NCBI RefSeq assembly: GCF_036711975.1
Contig: NC_091976.1
Span: forward strand, 10,726,001-10,790,000
Direction: 5' to 3'
Source: Onthophagus taurus
Lineage: Eukaryota > Arthropoda > Insecta > Coleoptera > Scarabaeidae
Length of the DNA: 64,000 bases
The translations under genes were made by a program, and so were the position numbers. Positions 8,682 through 18,774 of the stretch are shown here, piece by piece. The notes under the pieces are model-generated. The model worked only from the letters and a program-made list of their open reading frames with translations, made no database searches and was not told where the DNA came from. Each line of letters starts with the position of its first letter. Position 1 is the stretch's first letter.

Positions 8682-11435
8682 TTATATTTGTGCATTTATG
8701 TTGAGGTGTTCGTACAATGATTTTGGTCTTCCTTCGTTTGTTCGGGTTTTGCACATCATATCCAGGGTGTCTAACTTGGCATTTTTTGAAAATTTTTCTT
8801 TCAGAAGTTTATGCCTTTCTGAAATTGGTTTTACTTTTGTTTTAGCGTATAAATCTTCATTATTTATGTTGTGCAGTGGATTGCTCGGGTGTCTAATTTT
8901 TGTCAGAATTCTTAAGCACTTTCTTTCTGCTTTACTGATTATTTCTTTTGTTGACTTCGGAGAACATATAGTCGTGAGATGTCCGTAGTCGAGGAGTGGT
9001 CTGCAAATACTTTTGTAAATCTGTGTCGCTGATTTTACCGAGATACCCCTGTCTTTGTAAGTCAATGACCTAAAATGTTTTGCTCGTCTTGTTACCTCAG
9101 TTTGTATTTTTTTGTAGTGAGCTTTAAATTTTAATTTGTTGTCCAAGGTTATGCCCAAATATTTTACCAACTTTGTAGGTTTTGTAGTTGATGTGCCTGT
9201 CGTGATGTGAGGGGATTGATTGGTGATTCTGGAGTGTGGAATCAATAGTTGGAATTTGTCCGGATTGGGGGTGACTCTCCATTTGTGGAACCATGTTGAT
9301 ATGTTATTGTATAGCGTCTGTAGTGATTCTATTGCTATTTGAAGGTTTTTTCCATGTGTTATTAGGGTGGTATCGTCTGCATATTGAAGTATGTAGCTAT
9401 CCGGATCAATATTGTTGGCGTTTGGATGGGTTGGAGGGTATATATCATAGCAGAAGATGTTGTATAAGGTAGGTGAGATTGGGGATCCTTGAGGTACTCC
9501 TTGGGAAAGGGAGAAAGGGAAGGATGAAGCATTATTCAGTTTGATGCTCAGTATCCTGTCGCGAAGATATGCATCTATAATTTTCATGTAGGGTGTAGGT
9601 ATTCCTAATTTATCCATCTTGTATAGAAGTCCCTGGTGCCAGACTGTGTCAAAGGCTTTGTTTATGTCCAGAAATAAGATCGCGGTTTTTCGATGATGGA
9701 CGTTCATTACTTGTATGTTATTTGTGAGAATAATGAGTGGGTGAATTGTTGATTGTTTACGTTTGAAGCCGAATTGGTATATAGGGATTTTGTCGTTAAT
9801 AAAGTGAAGAATTCTGGAGTTAAGGATACTTTCGTAAATTTTTCCAATTACTGATAGTAGGGTGATAGGGCGGTAGCTTTGTGGAAGAGAGTGGTTTGCG
9901 CCAGGTTTGGGGATTGTAATAATTGTAGCTTTTTTCCATGTTGATGGGAATATGAGGTTTTGCATGCAGAAATTGAAAATTTTTCGGATTGAGTTATGTA
10001 CTTCTAGATTTAGTTGTCTCAGTAATTTTTTTGTTATTAAATCCAAGCCGGGGCATGAACTTTTGCCTTTTAATAGATGTTCGTCATATTCTTCTTGAGT
10101 TATTTCTGGTGTTTCATCATGCGCGTGAGTTGGAGTATTTACAAATCTTGTGTACCATTCGTTAATATATTCTTGGTGATGATTGTCATAATCGTGGTTT
10201 GGTTTGGGGGTGAATGCACTTTGAAAGTGTTGGGCAAGAATATCGCATTTTTGTTGATCGGTTCTATATTCTATATTGTTGTACGTTATTGTCGGAATGT
10301 CGCCGCTCTTCTTGTATTTTGTAACTTTTTTGATTTTCTGCCAATATGTTCTGCCGCGATCCGTTTCTATTTCTCTGCATGTTACTAACCAACGATCCAG
10401 TTGGTATTTTTGGATTAATTTTTGTATTCTTTTGTTTTCTATGTTTAATTCATTTTTCAATATTCTGTTGTTTGTTCTTTTGTATTCTCTGTATACTCGT
10501 CTTTTGTTATGAATTATTTCGAGAATGTAGTTGGGGAGTGTATATATATATGGAGTGTACCTCGTTTTCGGTGAGTGACGTATTATCGCTTGTGTAAGGG
10601 AGTTGTGAAAGTCTTGTATGAAGTTCTCGTTCAATGCTGTTGTTCTGGATTCGTTGATAAAGATTGTCATGTCTTCGTTTACTTTTTGTGCGTTGGTTCT
10701 AGTTAGGTTATATTTTAACATTTCAGCCTGGGTTGGTGGGGTTTGATTTGTGAAGATTTTGAATGTTATCGCCAAGTGGTCGGAGCATAGATCACCAGTA
10801 AGACTAATGTCTTTTACAATTTCTGTAATATTTTCAGTGTGGATTAATATATCCGGGGTTGTGTCGTTGTTTGCCGGCATCAGGAATGTAGGGTCTGTAT
10901 GTCTTTTTTTGAAATAAGAGTTGTCTAGGAACGATTGCAATTGTTTGCGTTTAGATGGGTTAAGGTTGAAATCACCTATTATTATGACATATTTATATTG
11001 TGCTGCTTTAGAGAAAATGTTTTTTTCGAGAGGCTGATGTGGGTGGATGTACACAAGAAAGATGTGGATTTGTTCTTTATCGAAAGGGATGGTGAAGTGG
11101 AGGCATTCATTGAGAGGTCTGTTAATAGATGGTGGGTTTGCTTTACCTAGAGGTATTGTTGGTTTTAGCAATATGAGGGACCCGCCTCTTGTCTTATTGG
11201 TTATGTAACCTTGCTTTTGAATTACTTGCCAGTCTCTGTATTTAATATGTTGATCTGTCTTTGTTTTAGTTTCTACAAATAGCATCATGTCTATGTCATT
11301 TTTTTGTATATAGTTGTAAATTAGGGATTTCTTATTGTTAAAGCTGTTAATGTTTGCATAAATGACGTTTATACATTCTTTGGGAACTGAGTCGTTGTTA
11401 ATTTCCTCTCTGTTAGTCTCAGGTTCTGGTAGTTG
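8682..11435 (-). CDS. LINE 1 ORF2: endonuclease / reverse transcriptase
   Basis: This is an apurinic-type endonuclease followed by reverse transcriptase. The endonuclease shows an N-terminal ANINSFNNK, ETKT, IIGDFN and SDHLAITF; the RT shows a fingers/palm region, SQGVPQGSPISPTLYN and the catalytic YADD. The frame is open from the codon after the ORF1 stop (11436-11438). The first ATG lies only at about 11288, downstream of the N-terminal endonuclease strand (VIYANINSF). A full endonuclease therefore needs translation to begin or continue before any ATG. The stop context TAG CAA CTA fits the tobamovirus-type leaky stop rule (CAR-YYA). Translation by readthrough from ORF1 is therefore plausible. 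Confidence 0.88.
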   Translation of the reverse strand, partial: QLPEPETNREEINNDSVPKECINVIYANINSFNNKKSLIYNYIQKNDIDMMLFVETKTKTDQHIKYRDWQVIQKQGYITNKTRGGSLILLKPTIPLGKANPPSINRPLNECLHFTIPFDKEQIHIFLVYIHPHQPLEKNIFSKAAQYKYVIIIGDFNLNPSKRKQLQSFLDNSYFKKRHTDPTFLMPANNDTTPDILIHTENITEIVKDISLTGDLCSDHLAITFKIFTNQTPPTQAEMLKYNLTRTNAQKVNEDMTIFINESRTTALNENFIQDFHNSLTQAIIRHSPKTRYTPYIYTLPNYILEIIHNKRRVYREYKRTNNRILKNELNIENKRIQKLIQKYQLDRWLVTCREIETDRGRTYWQKIKKVTKYKKSGDIPTITYNNIEYRTDQQKCDILAQHFQSAFTPKPNHDYDNHHQEYINEWYTRFVNTPTHAHDETPEITQEEYDEHLLKGKSSCPGLDLITKKLLRQLNLEVHNSIRKIFNFCMQNLIFPSTWKKATIITIPKPGANHSLPQSYRPITLLSVIGKIYESILNSRILHFINDKIPIYQFGFKRKQSTIHPLIILTNNIQVMNVHHRKTAILFLDINKAFDTVWHQGLLYKMDKLGIPTPYMKIIDAYLRDRILSIKLNNASSFPFSLSQGVPQGSPISPTLYNIFCYDIYPPTHPNANNIDPDSYILQYADDTTLITHGKNLQIAIESLQTLYNNISTWFHKWRVTPNPDKFQLLIPHSRITNQSPHITTGTSTTKPTKLVKYLGITLDNKLKFKAHYKKIQTEVTRRAKHFRSLTYKDRGISVKSATQIYKSICRPLLDYGHLTTICSPKSTKEIISKAERKCLRILTKIRHPSNPLHNINNEDLYAKTKVKPISERHKLLKEKFSKNAKLDTLDMMCKTRTNEGRPKSLYEHLNINAQI

Positions 11436-11438
11436 CTA
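11430..11438 (-). promoter_or_regulatory. Leaky stop codon context between LINE 1 ORF1 and ORF2
   Basis: On the minus strand ORF1 ends TAG CAA CTA and the same frame continues open into ORF2. UAG followed by CAR-YYA is the established readthrough context of tobamoviruses. Both ORFs are in register (12908 and 11288 differ by a multiple of 3). Whether it is used cannot be told from sequence. Confidence 0.5.
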
Positions 11439-12908
11439 TATGTAGCCGGGTTCTCTTGGTTCTGTATCTGCTATCTCCATCGTATTTTGAATATCGCAGA
11501 TTGATTCGGTTGTGAGGACGACATGTGAATTACTGTCTTCCAACTCTGGAGATGTTAAGCTGATGTTGCTCTGTTGTCCGTGAGAGGGAATTGATGCTGG
11601 TGGTGCGTCATTATCTAGGCGATCCAGCATTACTATATAAGCACGGTTGCCAGATATATTGACAAAGGTATCTATTTGGAATTGGTCTGCGAAACGAGCT
11701 CTTAGTTTTTGTATTAATTCATTTCTGTTCTGATTTTCTGGTTTATTCAATTCGTATATGTATGTGTCAATTATGTAGTCGTGCATCGACATCGGTTTAT
11801 GAATTCTTGAAGTTTTGACTACTTGTTCATTGATTTCCTCGGTTTTTTTGTTAGCGGATTTTACTTGAATTGTGGGCAGTCCTTCAATGGGTTTAAGGGG
11901 GCGCTTTTTGCATTTAAAAGACCATGCCTGGTGTCCTATTTCCCCGCAAGCTAGACAAGATATGGGAAGGTCTGTAGTGCAGTTGTGGGTTTTGTGGTTT
12001 TCTTTGCATTTACCACATCGCTGTGTCTCATTGCAAGCATCTGTCGTGTGTGCAAAACTTGTACATTTCCCGCAAGGGATGGGAGCAGGTGGTGGTGCAT
12101 TGCTTTCGATTGTTTTGTAATGTTTATGTCTATAGTATAATCCTTCTTGTACAAGTTTTTGAAAAGCGTTGACTTCACCTGTAATAATTCTTATTTTTCG
12201 TGTTGGATTGTTGGTAGCGCGTGATATTATTCGTTTACAGTATCGATGAAAGATAAGCTTATCATTGAGGAAGTTGCTAATATCTTCATCTACAATATCT
12301 AGTTCCACATCGCATATGATTACGGAAAATGAGTTGGATTTGTTATTTAATGTATTTTTCATTGTTGGTCTAGGTTTACTTTCTATGAAATCTCCGATAA
12401 TTTGTTTTTCTTTTAATATGTTTAGTAATTTATATATTGTGTTTTTGTTTTCTTTAGATTTAATTAGAAAACCTTGTTTAGTGTCGCTGATTATGTCATT
12501 ATGAACTACATTGTTTGCAAATTGAATTTCGCTCCAGTGGAGAGACAGTTGACTTCTTGTTAATGTTTTTGATTTGGGTGTAATTTCAAAAATCGTAGTG
12601 AGTTCTTTGTTTAGCTGTTTCATTTTGTCATTAAACGCGTACGTAATATGTTTATTTGTATTTTGGTTTATTTTTTGTGTGTTATTTGTTGAATTATTAC
12701 CTTGTTTTGTAAAATCCAGTTTTTGTGGTTTTTTGAATAACCCGCTTTGCCTTTGTGTTGACGTCCCTGGATCGCCATGTGGCAGATTCTTCGGTGGTGT
12801 TTTTTTAAGATCTGGTCTCTTAGTTTGTGACGATGTAGTTCCGCGTTTGGGTCGTCCACGTTTCCGTCCTCTAGTCACGGAAGAAAATGACCCCTCCGTG
12901 TCACTCAT
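11436..12908 (-). CDS. LINE 1 ORF1: gag-like nucleic-acid-binding protein
   Basis: A 490-residue basic protein. The N-terminus is rich in Ser, Arg, Lys and Pro and includes RGRKRGRPKRG, an AT-hook-like motif. A central RRM-like part is followed by three Cys/His knuckles around residues 285-345 (CGKCTSFAHTTDAC, CGKCKENHKTHNC, CLACGEIGHQ). This matches the gag-like ORF1 of Jockey-type LINEs, which packages the RNA. The start at 12908 lies 96 bp from the 5' end of the element. It ends in a TAG with ORF2 in the same frame. Confidence 0.85.
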   Translation of the reverse strand: MSDTEGSFSSVTRGRKRGRPKRGTTSSQTKRPDLKKTPPKNLPHGDPGTSTQRQSGLFKKPQKLDFTKQGNNSTNNTQKINQNTNKHITYAFNDKMKQLNKELTTIFEITPKSKTLTRSQLSLHWSEIQFANNVVHNDIISDTKQGFLIKSKENKNTIYKLLNILKEKQIIGDFIESKPRPTMKNTLNNKSNSFSVIICDVELDIVDEDISNFLNDKLIFHRYCKRIISRATNNPTRKIRIITGEVNAFQKLVQEGLYYRHKHYKTIESNAPPPAPIPCGKCTSFAHTTDACNETQRCGKCKENHKTHNCTTDLPISCLACGEIGHQAWSFKCKKRPLKPIEGLPTIQVKSANKKTEEINEQVVKTSRIHKPMSMHDYIIDTYIYELNKPENQNRNELIQKLRARFADQFQIDTFVNISGNRAYIVMLDRLDNDAPPASIPSHGQQSNISLTSPELEDSNSHVVLTTESICDIQNTMEIADTEPREPGYI

Positions 12909-15299
12909 TACGTAAGTAATTTAAATATTTAACTTCTAAAACTTCTAAAACTTTAAACTTTTTAGTAAAACACGTCCGTATTGGGCAAAGCCACTAACCG
13001 GTCTGAAAATTGTATTATTTGTCAAAATCCTTTTACTTCAAACCAGGTTAAGGTTCGTGATCATTGTCATATTAGCGGTAAATACCGAGGTCCCACCCAT
13101 TCAAATTGTAATCTAAATTTCAAACTTCAAAATTTTATTCCGATATTTTTTCATAACTTTAGTGGGTACGATTGTCATTTATTTATTAAAGAAATGGCTG
13201 ATGCAGACAAAGATGGACTTGATGTGTTACCTAATAATAAAGAAAGATACATTAGTTTTAGTAAAAGAGTGTTGGTTGATAAGGTAATTAGTGAAGACAA
13301 ATCTGTTGAAAATGTTTTCTTTAAATTAAGATTTGTTGATTCATTTCGGTTCATGGCATCTTCATTAGATTCTTTAGCAGGTAACTTTAATGAGTTTGAT
13401 TTTATTCACGTGCGTAAATTTTACCCACACAATGATTACTTTAAATTGTTGACCAAAAAGGGAATCTTTCCCTACGCCTTTATGTCATCATTTGATAGGC
13501 TTAATGCCACATCCTTACCCCCTAAAGAGGCATTTTTTAATAATTTAAATTTAGAGGGAATATCTGATGAGCAATATACCCATGCTCAAACTGTTTGGAA
13601 GAAATTTAATTGTCATACTTTTAAGGATTATTCCGATTTATACTTAAAGACCGATGTTCTTCTATTAGCTGATGTATTTGAGAAATTTAGACGAGTATGT
13701 TTCAAAACGTACGGTTTAGATCCGGCGCATTATTATACGGCACCGGGGTTATCTTGGGATGCTATGCTAAAATTTACGAAAATTAAATTGGAATTGTTGA
13801 CGGATATTGATCAAGTTCATTTCGTTAAAAAAGGTATCCGTGGGGGCATTTCACAGTGCTCTCTACGTCATGCTAAAGCAAACAATAAATATATGGAAAA
13901 TTATGATGCTAATTCGCCTTCAAAATTTTTAATGTATTGGGACGCTAATAATTTGTATGGGTGGGCAATGTCTCAATTTATCCCCGTTTCCGACTTTAAA
14001 TGGTTGACTGAAAACGAAATTCAAAATTTAGATTTTAATAATACAGCCGATGATTACGATTTCGGATATATTTTAGATGTGGATATTGCGTATCCCGAAC
14101 ACTTGCACAACCTGCATAATGATCTACCTTTCTTAGCCGAAAATTTAATTCCCCCTAACTGTAAATGTGAGAGCGATAAACGATTAATTCCAAATTTATT
14201 TGATAAGACAAATTATGTAATTCATTACAGAAATTTAAAACAAGCCGTTGCACACGGATTAATTATAAGTAAAGTAAATAGAGTTTTATCGTTTAAACAA
14301 TCCCCTTGGTTAAAGTCATATATAGATAAAAATACAGAGTTACGTCAATCGGCTAAAAATGATTTTGAAAAGGATTTTTTTAAATTAATGAACAACGCCG
14401 TTTTCGGTAAAACCATGGAAAATGTTGATAAGCGAGTCGACGTCCGCTTAGTAACCAGTTGGGACGATATCAGGTCTGACAAAACCGCAGGTAGACCTAG
14501 ACTTGGAGCTCGGAGTTTAATCGCTAAATTAAATTTTAAAAGTGTTAAAGTATTCACAGAAACGTTTTCGGCAATTCAAATGGAGCGTCTTCATATCGTT
14601 TACGATAAACCTCTATACGTTGGTTTTACAGTTTTAGAACTCTCAAAATTATTAATGTACGATTTTTATTATGATTTTTTAAAACCTAAATACGGCGAGG
14701 ACGTTCAGTTGTGTTACATGGATACCGACAGTTTCACCGTACTAATTAAGTCTGACGATGTGTATAACGATGTTAAATTAAATTTAGATAAATTTGATAC
14801 ATCTAACTACAGTCCCGATAATCGGTTTGACATCCCCTTGCAAAATAAAGCGGTTTTAGGTAAGATGAAGGATGAAAATTGCGGAAACGTAATGGTCGAA
14901 TTTATTGGCTTAAGATCGAAGGTGTACGCAAATCGGGTTGCTGATGGGCGGGTTACTAAAAAATCTAAAGGTATTAGGAAAGCTGTGGTTAAACAAAAGC
15001 TTTCATTTCAAAATTATTTCGACTGTTTACATTCAAATTCCATCGTGTCTAGAAAACAGTTATTATTTAGAAGTTTTAACCACACGGTTTTTACCGTTTT
15101 ACAAAACAAATTGGCCCTTTCCCCACATGATTCAAAGCGATGTATCGATGCCGATGGTATTAAAACATTGGCTTGGGGTCATTTTACAACTATTTCGAAT
15201 AACGTTTAAATATATTTAAGTAGAAAATAGTATCATTTTATTCGAGTATGTTTTAAATTTTTAATATATGTATTAACTTTAATTTTTTGTGATTTTCTC

Positions 15300-15628
15300 T
15301 TCCTCTGATGGGGGTTGAAGGGGGCAAATAGGGCACTAACATGGGGTTGAAGGGGGATGGGGGTTGAAGGGCCCATTAGGGCACTCACATGGGGTTGAAG
15401 GGGCCAATAGGGCACTCACATGGGGTTGAAGGGGGGTTGGGGGTTGAAGGGCCAAAAGGGCACTAACATGGGGTTGAAGATGACACCGGAAGTGACAAGA
15501 TACCGGAAGTGACAAGATACCGGAAGTGGGATGACACCGGAAGTGGGATGACACCGGAAGTGACGTCATGGGGGATTACGGGGATGGGGGATTGATTTCC
15601 GGTCCAGAACTCTCATTTATTATCTACT
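15300..15628. repeat. Right terminal repeat of B0 with minisatellites
   Basis: It begins with GGGGTTGAAGGG-based minisatellite units (each with AGGGCACTAACATGG or a variant) up to about 15480, then five ACCGGAAGTG units spaced 17 bp (15486-15562), a TGACGTCA at 15561-15568 and the terminus ending ATTATCTACT. It is the same organisation, inverted, as 36583-36895. Direct neighbours are PolB (ends 15209) and the truncated LINE 2. Confidence 0.85.
15486..15568 (+). promoter_or_regulatory. Array of ETS-type sites ending in an ETS-CRE composite (B0)
   Basis: Five CCGGAAGTG cores repeat every 17 bp, and the last fuses to a CRE as CCGGAAGTGACGTCA (15554-15568). CCGGAAGT is the established ETS-family core and TGACGTCA the CREB/ATF site. 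The same array recurs at all B termini. Enhancer function is inferred. Confidence 0.5.
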
Positions 15629-17778
15629 CACACCCCAACTCTACCCCGTACCCGCTCTTTCACTTTCGTTGGACCAAAGAGTATAATTTCTGTTTTTTTT
15701 GGATTTATAATTAAGTTGTGACGCCGAGATAGTCCAATTATAGCCTCTAAATCCTGATTTAACTTTCGACATGCATCGTCGACTTCATCAGGAGAAAAAG
15801 ATATACTCAACTGAGTATCATCGGCGTAGAAATGTGGTTGACTGTATTGTATGCAACTTATGAAATTGGCTGTGTATAGTGTGTATAGCAAAGGCGACAA
15901 GACTGAACCTTGCGGGCATCCGCATCTTGTAGGAATAAACTCCGATCTAACCCCGTCCATTTTCACCGCTTGTTGTCTCCCCGAGACAAAATCCGTAACT
16001 AGAGCCGTCGAAGAATCATCCAGACCATGATACTTTAGAATTGCCGACAAAACGGTGTGGTTAATACGATCAAAAGCTTTGGAATAATCCAGAAGACAAA
16101 CTAACGTCAGATTTCCTCTATCAGTCTGTTCAACTATATCGTCAACAATGTTCAAAAGTGCAGTAACACAACTAAATCCAGCACGAAACCCAGATTGAGT
16201 TGTCGGTAGTAAATTATTTGAAGATACGAAGTTATTAAGTTGGTTAAACATAACCTTTTCTAAAATCTTGGATAAGACTGGTAGTATACTTATGGGTCGA
16301 AGATCTGAGATATTAACAGGTTCACGCACCTTAGGTAGAGGTAAAATTAAAGCTGACTTCCATTGGGTATTGAACTTACCACTAGCAATACACTCATTAA
16401 CAATATGTGTCAGATACGGAATCAAATGAGGAACTGTCAATTTTATAACTTTTGCGTTTAAATTATCCCAGCCCATTGCGTTGCTTTTTATGCCACTTAT
16501 AATTTGTACGACATCAAGGTCCTTGACAGACTGAAATGAAAACCCGCACGATGGTCTCCCAGCGTTGTTATAGAAACTACAAAGCTCATGATCGATGTTA
16601 TTGCTTGTAGAGGTAACGGAATTGACAAAAAAGCGGTTAATTTCATCTGGGTGACATAGGTGTAGTGGCACAGCATCAATTGTTTTTTTAGGTATAGCAA
16701 ATTGTTTCAGTGCCAACCAGGGATTTTTATTAGTGTTAATGGATAGATCTAAATATGCTTTTTTTTCTCTGTTGATCGCACCATTTACATAATTGCGCAA
16801 GTCCTTATAAAAAACCCACTTCGCCGTGGTATTGCATTTTTTAAAGTCTTTCAGAGCTTTATCTCTCAGATTTTGCATTTCAATAATTGTTGGAGTTATC
16901 CACGGCGTTGCAGGCCTCTTAAAAGTACACCTTTTCAATGGCGCATGCCTATCAATTATCTCCACTATGCCTTCTGTTAGAAACATAACCTTATCGTCAA
17001 CATCTATCATATCAAATATGCTATAAAAAGGAAAATGACAAAGATCCAAATAGAAACTCTCATAGTCGAAATCTTTAAAAACCCTAACCACCTTGGAAGT
17101 AGGCAGTTTTCTAATTTTTTCCACTTTCAACTTACACCATGTTAAGTCATGGTCTGATAGGTGGTGAACCTGAATTACACCGTATGATTCGATCAAATCA
17201 GAGTCAGGGACACATATTAAATCTAAAAGCGCCGAACTAGTAGCAGTTGTTCTGGTTGGGGAATCAATTATTTGTACTAAATCAAACGTATCCAACAATT
17301 TAATTAATTCCAACGTTGAAGGACTGTCAATACTTAAGAAATTTATATTAAAGTCGCCCATCATGATTACAACATCATTCATGGGTACTATACGGGATAA
17401 AGCCGTTTCAATTTCCGTTAGAAACAAGGTACAATTTAATTTAGGAGGTCTGTAAACCACACCCACAGCGTAGGACTTTTTATTATATTTGAATTTAACC
17501 CATAATTGCTCCACATCGCCGTCAACATTAATGAGTGAGCAAGCAGCAGATGCTCTTATGTACAGCGCCACACCCCCGCCCCTGCCAACCCTGTCCCGTC
17601 TGTATATATTATAATCATGTATACTCACTAAATCTGAGGTAACTTCGGGAGAGAGCCAGGTTTCCGTTATTCCGACAATATCAAAATCGTTAAGGGTTAT
17701 TACAGAAGCAACCCCGTCGAGGGCCGGTAACAGCGAGCGCGAGTTTAGGTGAGCCAAGGTGAGTTTCTTACTCGTCAT
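15628..17778 (-). pseudogene. LINE 2 ORF2: endonuclease / reverse transcriptase, C-terminally truncated
   Basis: The 716-residue frame has an apurinic-type endonuclease (LAHLNSRSLL, ITETWL, GGGVALYI, MMGDFN, LSDHDLTW) and a reverse transcriptase with DLRPIS, GFRAGFSC, LVCLLDYSKAFD, CGCPQGSVLSPLLY and the catalytic YADDTQLS. It stops soon after NPKKTEIILFG, so the RT thumb and C-terminal region usual for CR1-type ORF2 are absent. The last residues and the stop read into the Polinton terminus. The start at 17778 (MTSKKL) directly precedes the endonuclease. Confidence 0.9.
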
Positions 17779-18650
17779 TATTTAGTACACTAATTCTAAG
17801 TTGAACAATCAAAAAAAAAAAAAAAAAAAAGCAATAATTGCAATATTGTAAACACATAAAAACAAAAAGAATAGAGCAAAAAAAATCAAATTACCTTATA
17901 GTATAAATTACCTCCCAAAGACCACACATTTCTTTTTCCATGTTTATCACCCAGAGTTTTCAATTGTTGGACCCGACGAGTTGTCAGATCTTCTCGTATA
18001 ACTATTTTTGAACCCTTCAAATTCCTCTTCTTATGTAAAACTTCAGATTTGAACTTATATGTAGAAAACTTTACGATAACAGCGCGCGGTCGCTTATCGC
18101 TTTTTTTGCCGACACGATGACAGACATCAATATAATTAGGTGTAACATTAACCTTTAGTTTGTTTATTAGAATATCGGTAACAGCTGTTTCGATATTCTC
18201 GTTCTGTATTTCTGGCATTCCAAAAATTCTAATACTGGTTTTTCTCGAGTATTGTTCAAGTGCGTCGGTCTTGTCCTCGACAAGTTTCCTCAAGGACGAG
18301 TTTTTCTCATTTAAATCGGATACTTGTTTTTCAAATGTTGCAATCTTTGATTCATACTTATCAATAATACTTGTTATCCTCATTTCCACTATTCCTCCAA
18401 TTATAGAGGAGATTGAATTAATAAAGGAATCCTTCTTAAATACCTCTAGGATAATTTCTTCCCATTCAGCCAACTGGGATTTAGTAATAACCATTTCAAC
18501 CACAATTTGCTTCTTGTTCCCTTACTTCACCCCTTCTTAATAGAAGAGTATGACTAAATATAACAATTTCTTTCGAAGCTTAACCGGTAAAAACTTTTAC
18601 TTTTAAGAGCTACGACACCACACGCGTCTACTCATCCGCCATGCCAAAAT
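15629..18650 (-). mobile_element. CR1-like non-LTR retrotransposon (LINE 2), 3' end missing
   Basis: On the minus strand it has a 5' UTR (about 18504-18650), ORF1, and an ORF2 that runs straight into the B0 terminus at 15628. LINEs normally lose their 5' end, not their 3' end, so the loss exactly at a Polinton terminus indicates that B0 inserted into this LINE. The rest of ORF2 would lie beyond the missing left end of B0. The right boundary is approximate: A-lineage terminal repeat starts at about 18651. Confidence 0.75.
17886..18503 (-). CDS. LINE 2 ORF1: coiled-coil RNA-binding protein
   Basis: A 205-residue protein with a coiled-coil segment near residues 45-85 followed by an RRM-like domain (SIRIFGMPE, CHRVGKK, RPRAVIVKF, GSKIVIREDLT). 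This is the L1/CR1-type ORF1 layout, a trimeric RNA chaperone, and has no CCHC knuckles. A run of about 22 A on the plus strand at 17812-17831 separates it from ORF2. It looks open and complete. Confidence 0.75.
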   Translation of the reverse strand: MVEMVITKSQLAEWEEIILEVFKKDSFINSISSIIGGIVEMRITSIIDKYESKIATFEKQVSDLNEKNSSLRKLVEDKTDALEQYSRKTSIRIFGMPEIQNENIETAVTDILINKLKVNVTPNYIDVCHRVGKKSDKRPRAVIVKFSTYKFKSEVLHKKRNLKGSKIVIREDLTTRRVQQLKTLGDKHGKRNVWSLGGNLYYKVI

Positions 18651-18755
18651 GTAGGTTTCTGTTGTGGTGGGGGTGAAGCACCTTCCGGCCCGCGAGTGCA
18701 TGCAGGCACCTAGCGGTGGGGCGGTGTTGATGGGTTAAATTAAAACGAATTAAGC
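18651..18755. repeat. Left terminal inverted repeat of A3 (inner part)
   Basis: ATGTAGGTTTCTGTTGTGG through GGTTAAATTAAAACGAATTA is the reverse complement of 5519-5625 in A1, with only small differences. Only one partial 62-bp unit remains and the CRE-rich tip is missing, so the end is truncated or was displaced by LINE 2. Confidence 0.8.
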
Positions 18756-18774
18756 GAACAGCAAGTGAGCAGAT

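Larger units (their letters stand above)
8559..13004 (-). mobile_element. Jockey-like non-LTR retrotransposon (LINE 1), full length
   Basis: A 4446-bp element on the minus strand, flanked by the direct repeat GAAAATTGTA at 8549-8558 and 13005-13014. It has a short 5' UTR, ORF1 with CCHC knuckles, ORF2 with endonuclease and reverse transcriptase, and a 3' UTR containing a long A run (T run at 8648-8674 on the plus strand), a hairpin and AATAAA close to its end. The complete ORFs and clean duplication suggest a fairly recent insertion into B0 PolB. Assignment near the Jockey group rests on the gag-like CCHC ORF1 plus endonuclease/RT ORF2. Confidence 0.9.
6701..15209 (+). pseudogene. polB: PolB of B0, split by a LINE insertion
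   Basis: The 5' part (6701-8558) has two N-terminal C2H2 fingers (CKVCNGAF, CSICEKVY), a proline-rich spacer coded by CCG repeats, a further finger (CPICGVDF) and Exo I YADFESLL. The 3' part (13005-15209) resumes at the zinc-binding-like ENCIICQNPF segment and has HNFSGYD, YWDANNLYGWAM, KLMNNAVFGKTMEN and YMDTDS. The break is a 4.4-kb LINE with a 10-bp target duplication GAAAATTGTA. Apart from the insertion both parts read open, so the gene was probably intact when the LINE arrived. The B copy at 51194-55229 is nearly identical. Confidence 0.92.
5882..15628 (+). mobile_element. Right part of a lineage-B Polinton element (B0)
   Basis: From 5882 the sequence follows the B element (compare 50362-55230) through the unknown ORF and PolB, then a terminal repeat ending GTTTATTATCTACT-like at 15628 (here CATTTATTATCTACT). 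The left portion is absent: the segment starts inside the unknown ORF exactly at the A1 terminus. A Jockey-like LINE interrupts PolB. Without the LINE the remnant is about 5.3 kb. Confidence 0.8.

Noticed and set aside
12265..12915. Plus-strand hydrophobic frames within LINE 1
   Set aside because: Antisense shadows of ORF1 and ORF2.
15300..15570. Possible CRISPR-like regular repeats
   Set aside because: Units are contiguous minisatellites with no unique spacers, in a eukaryotic element end.
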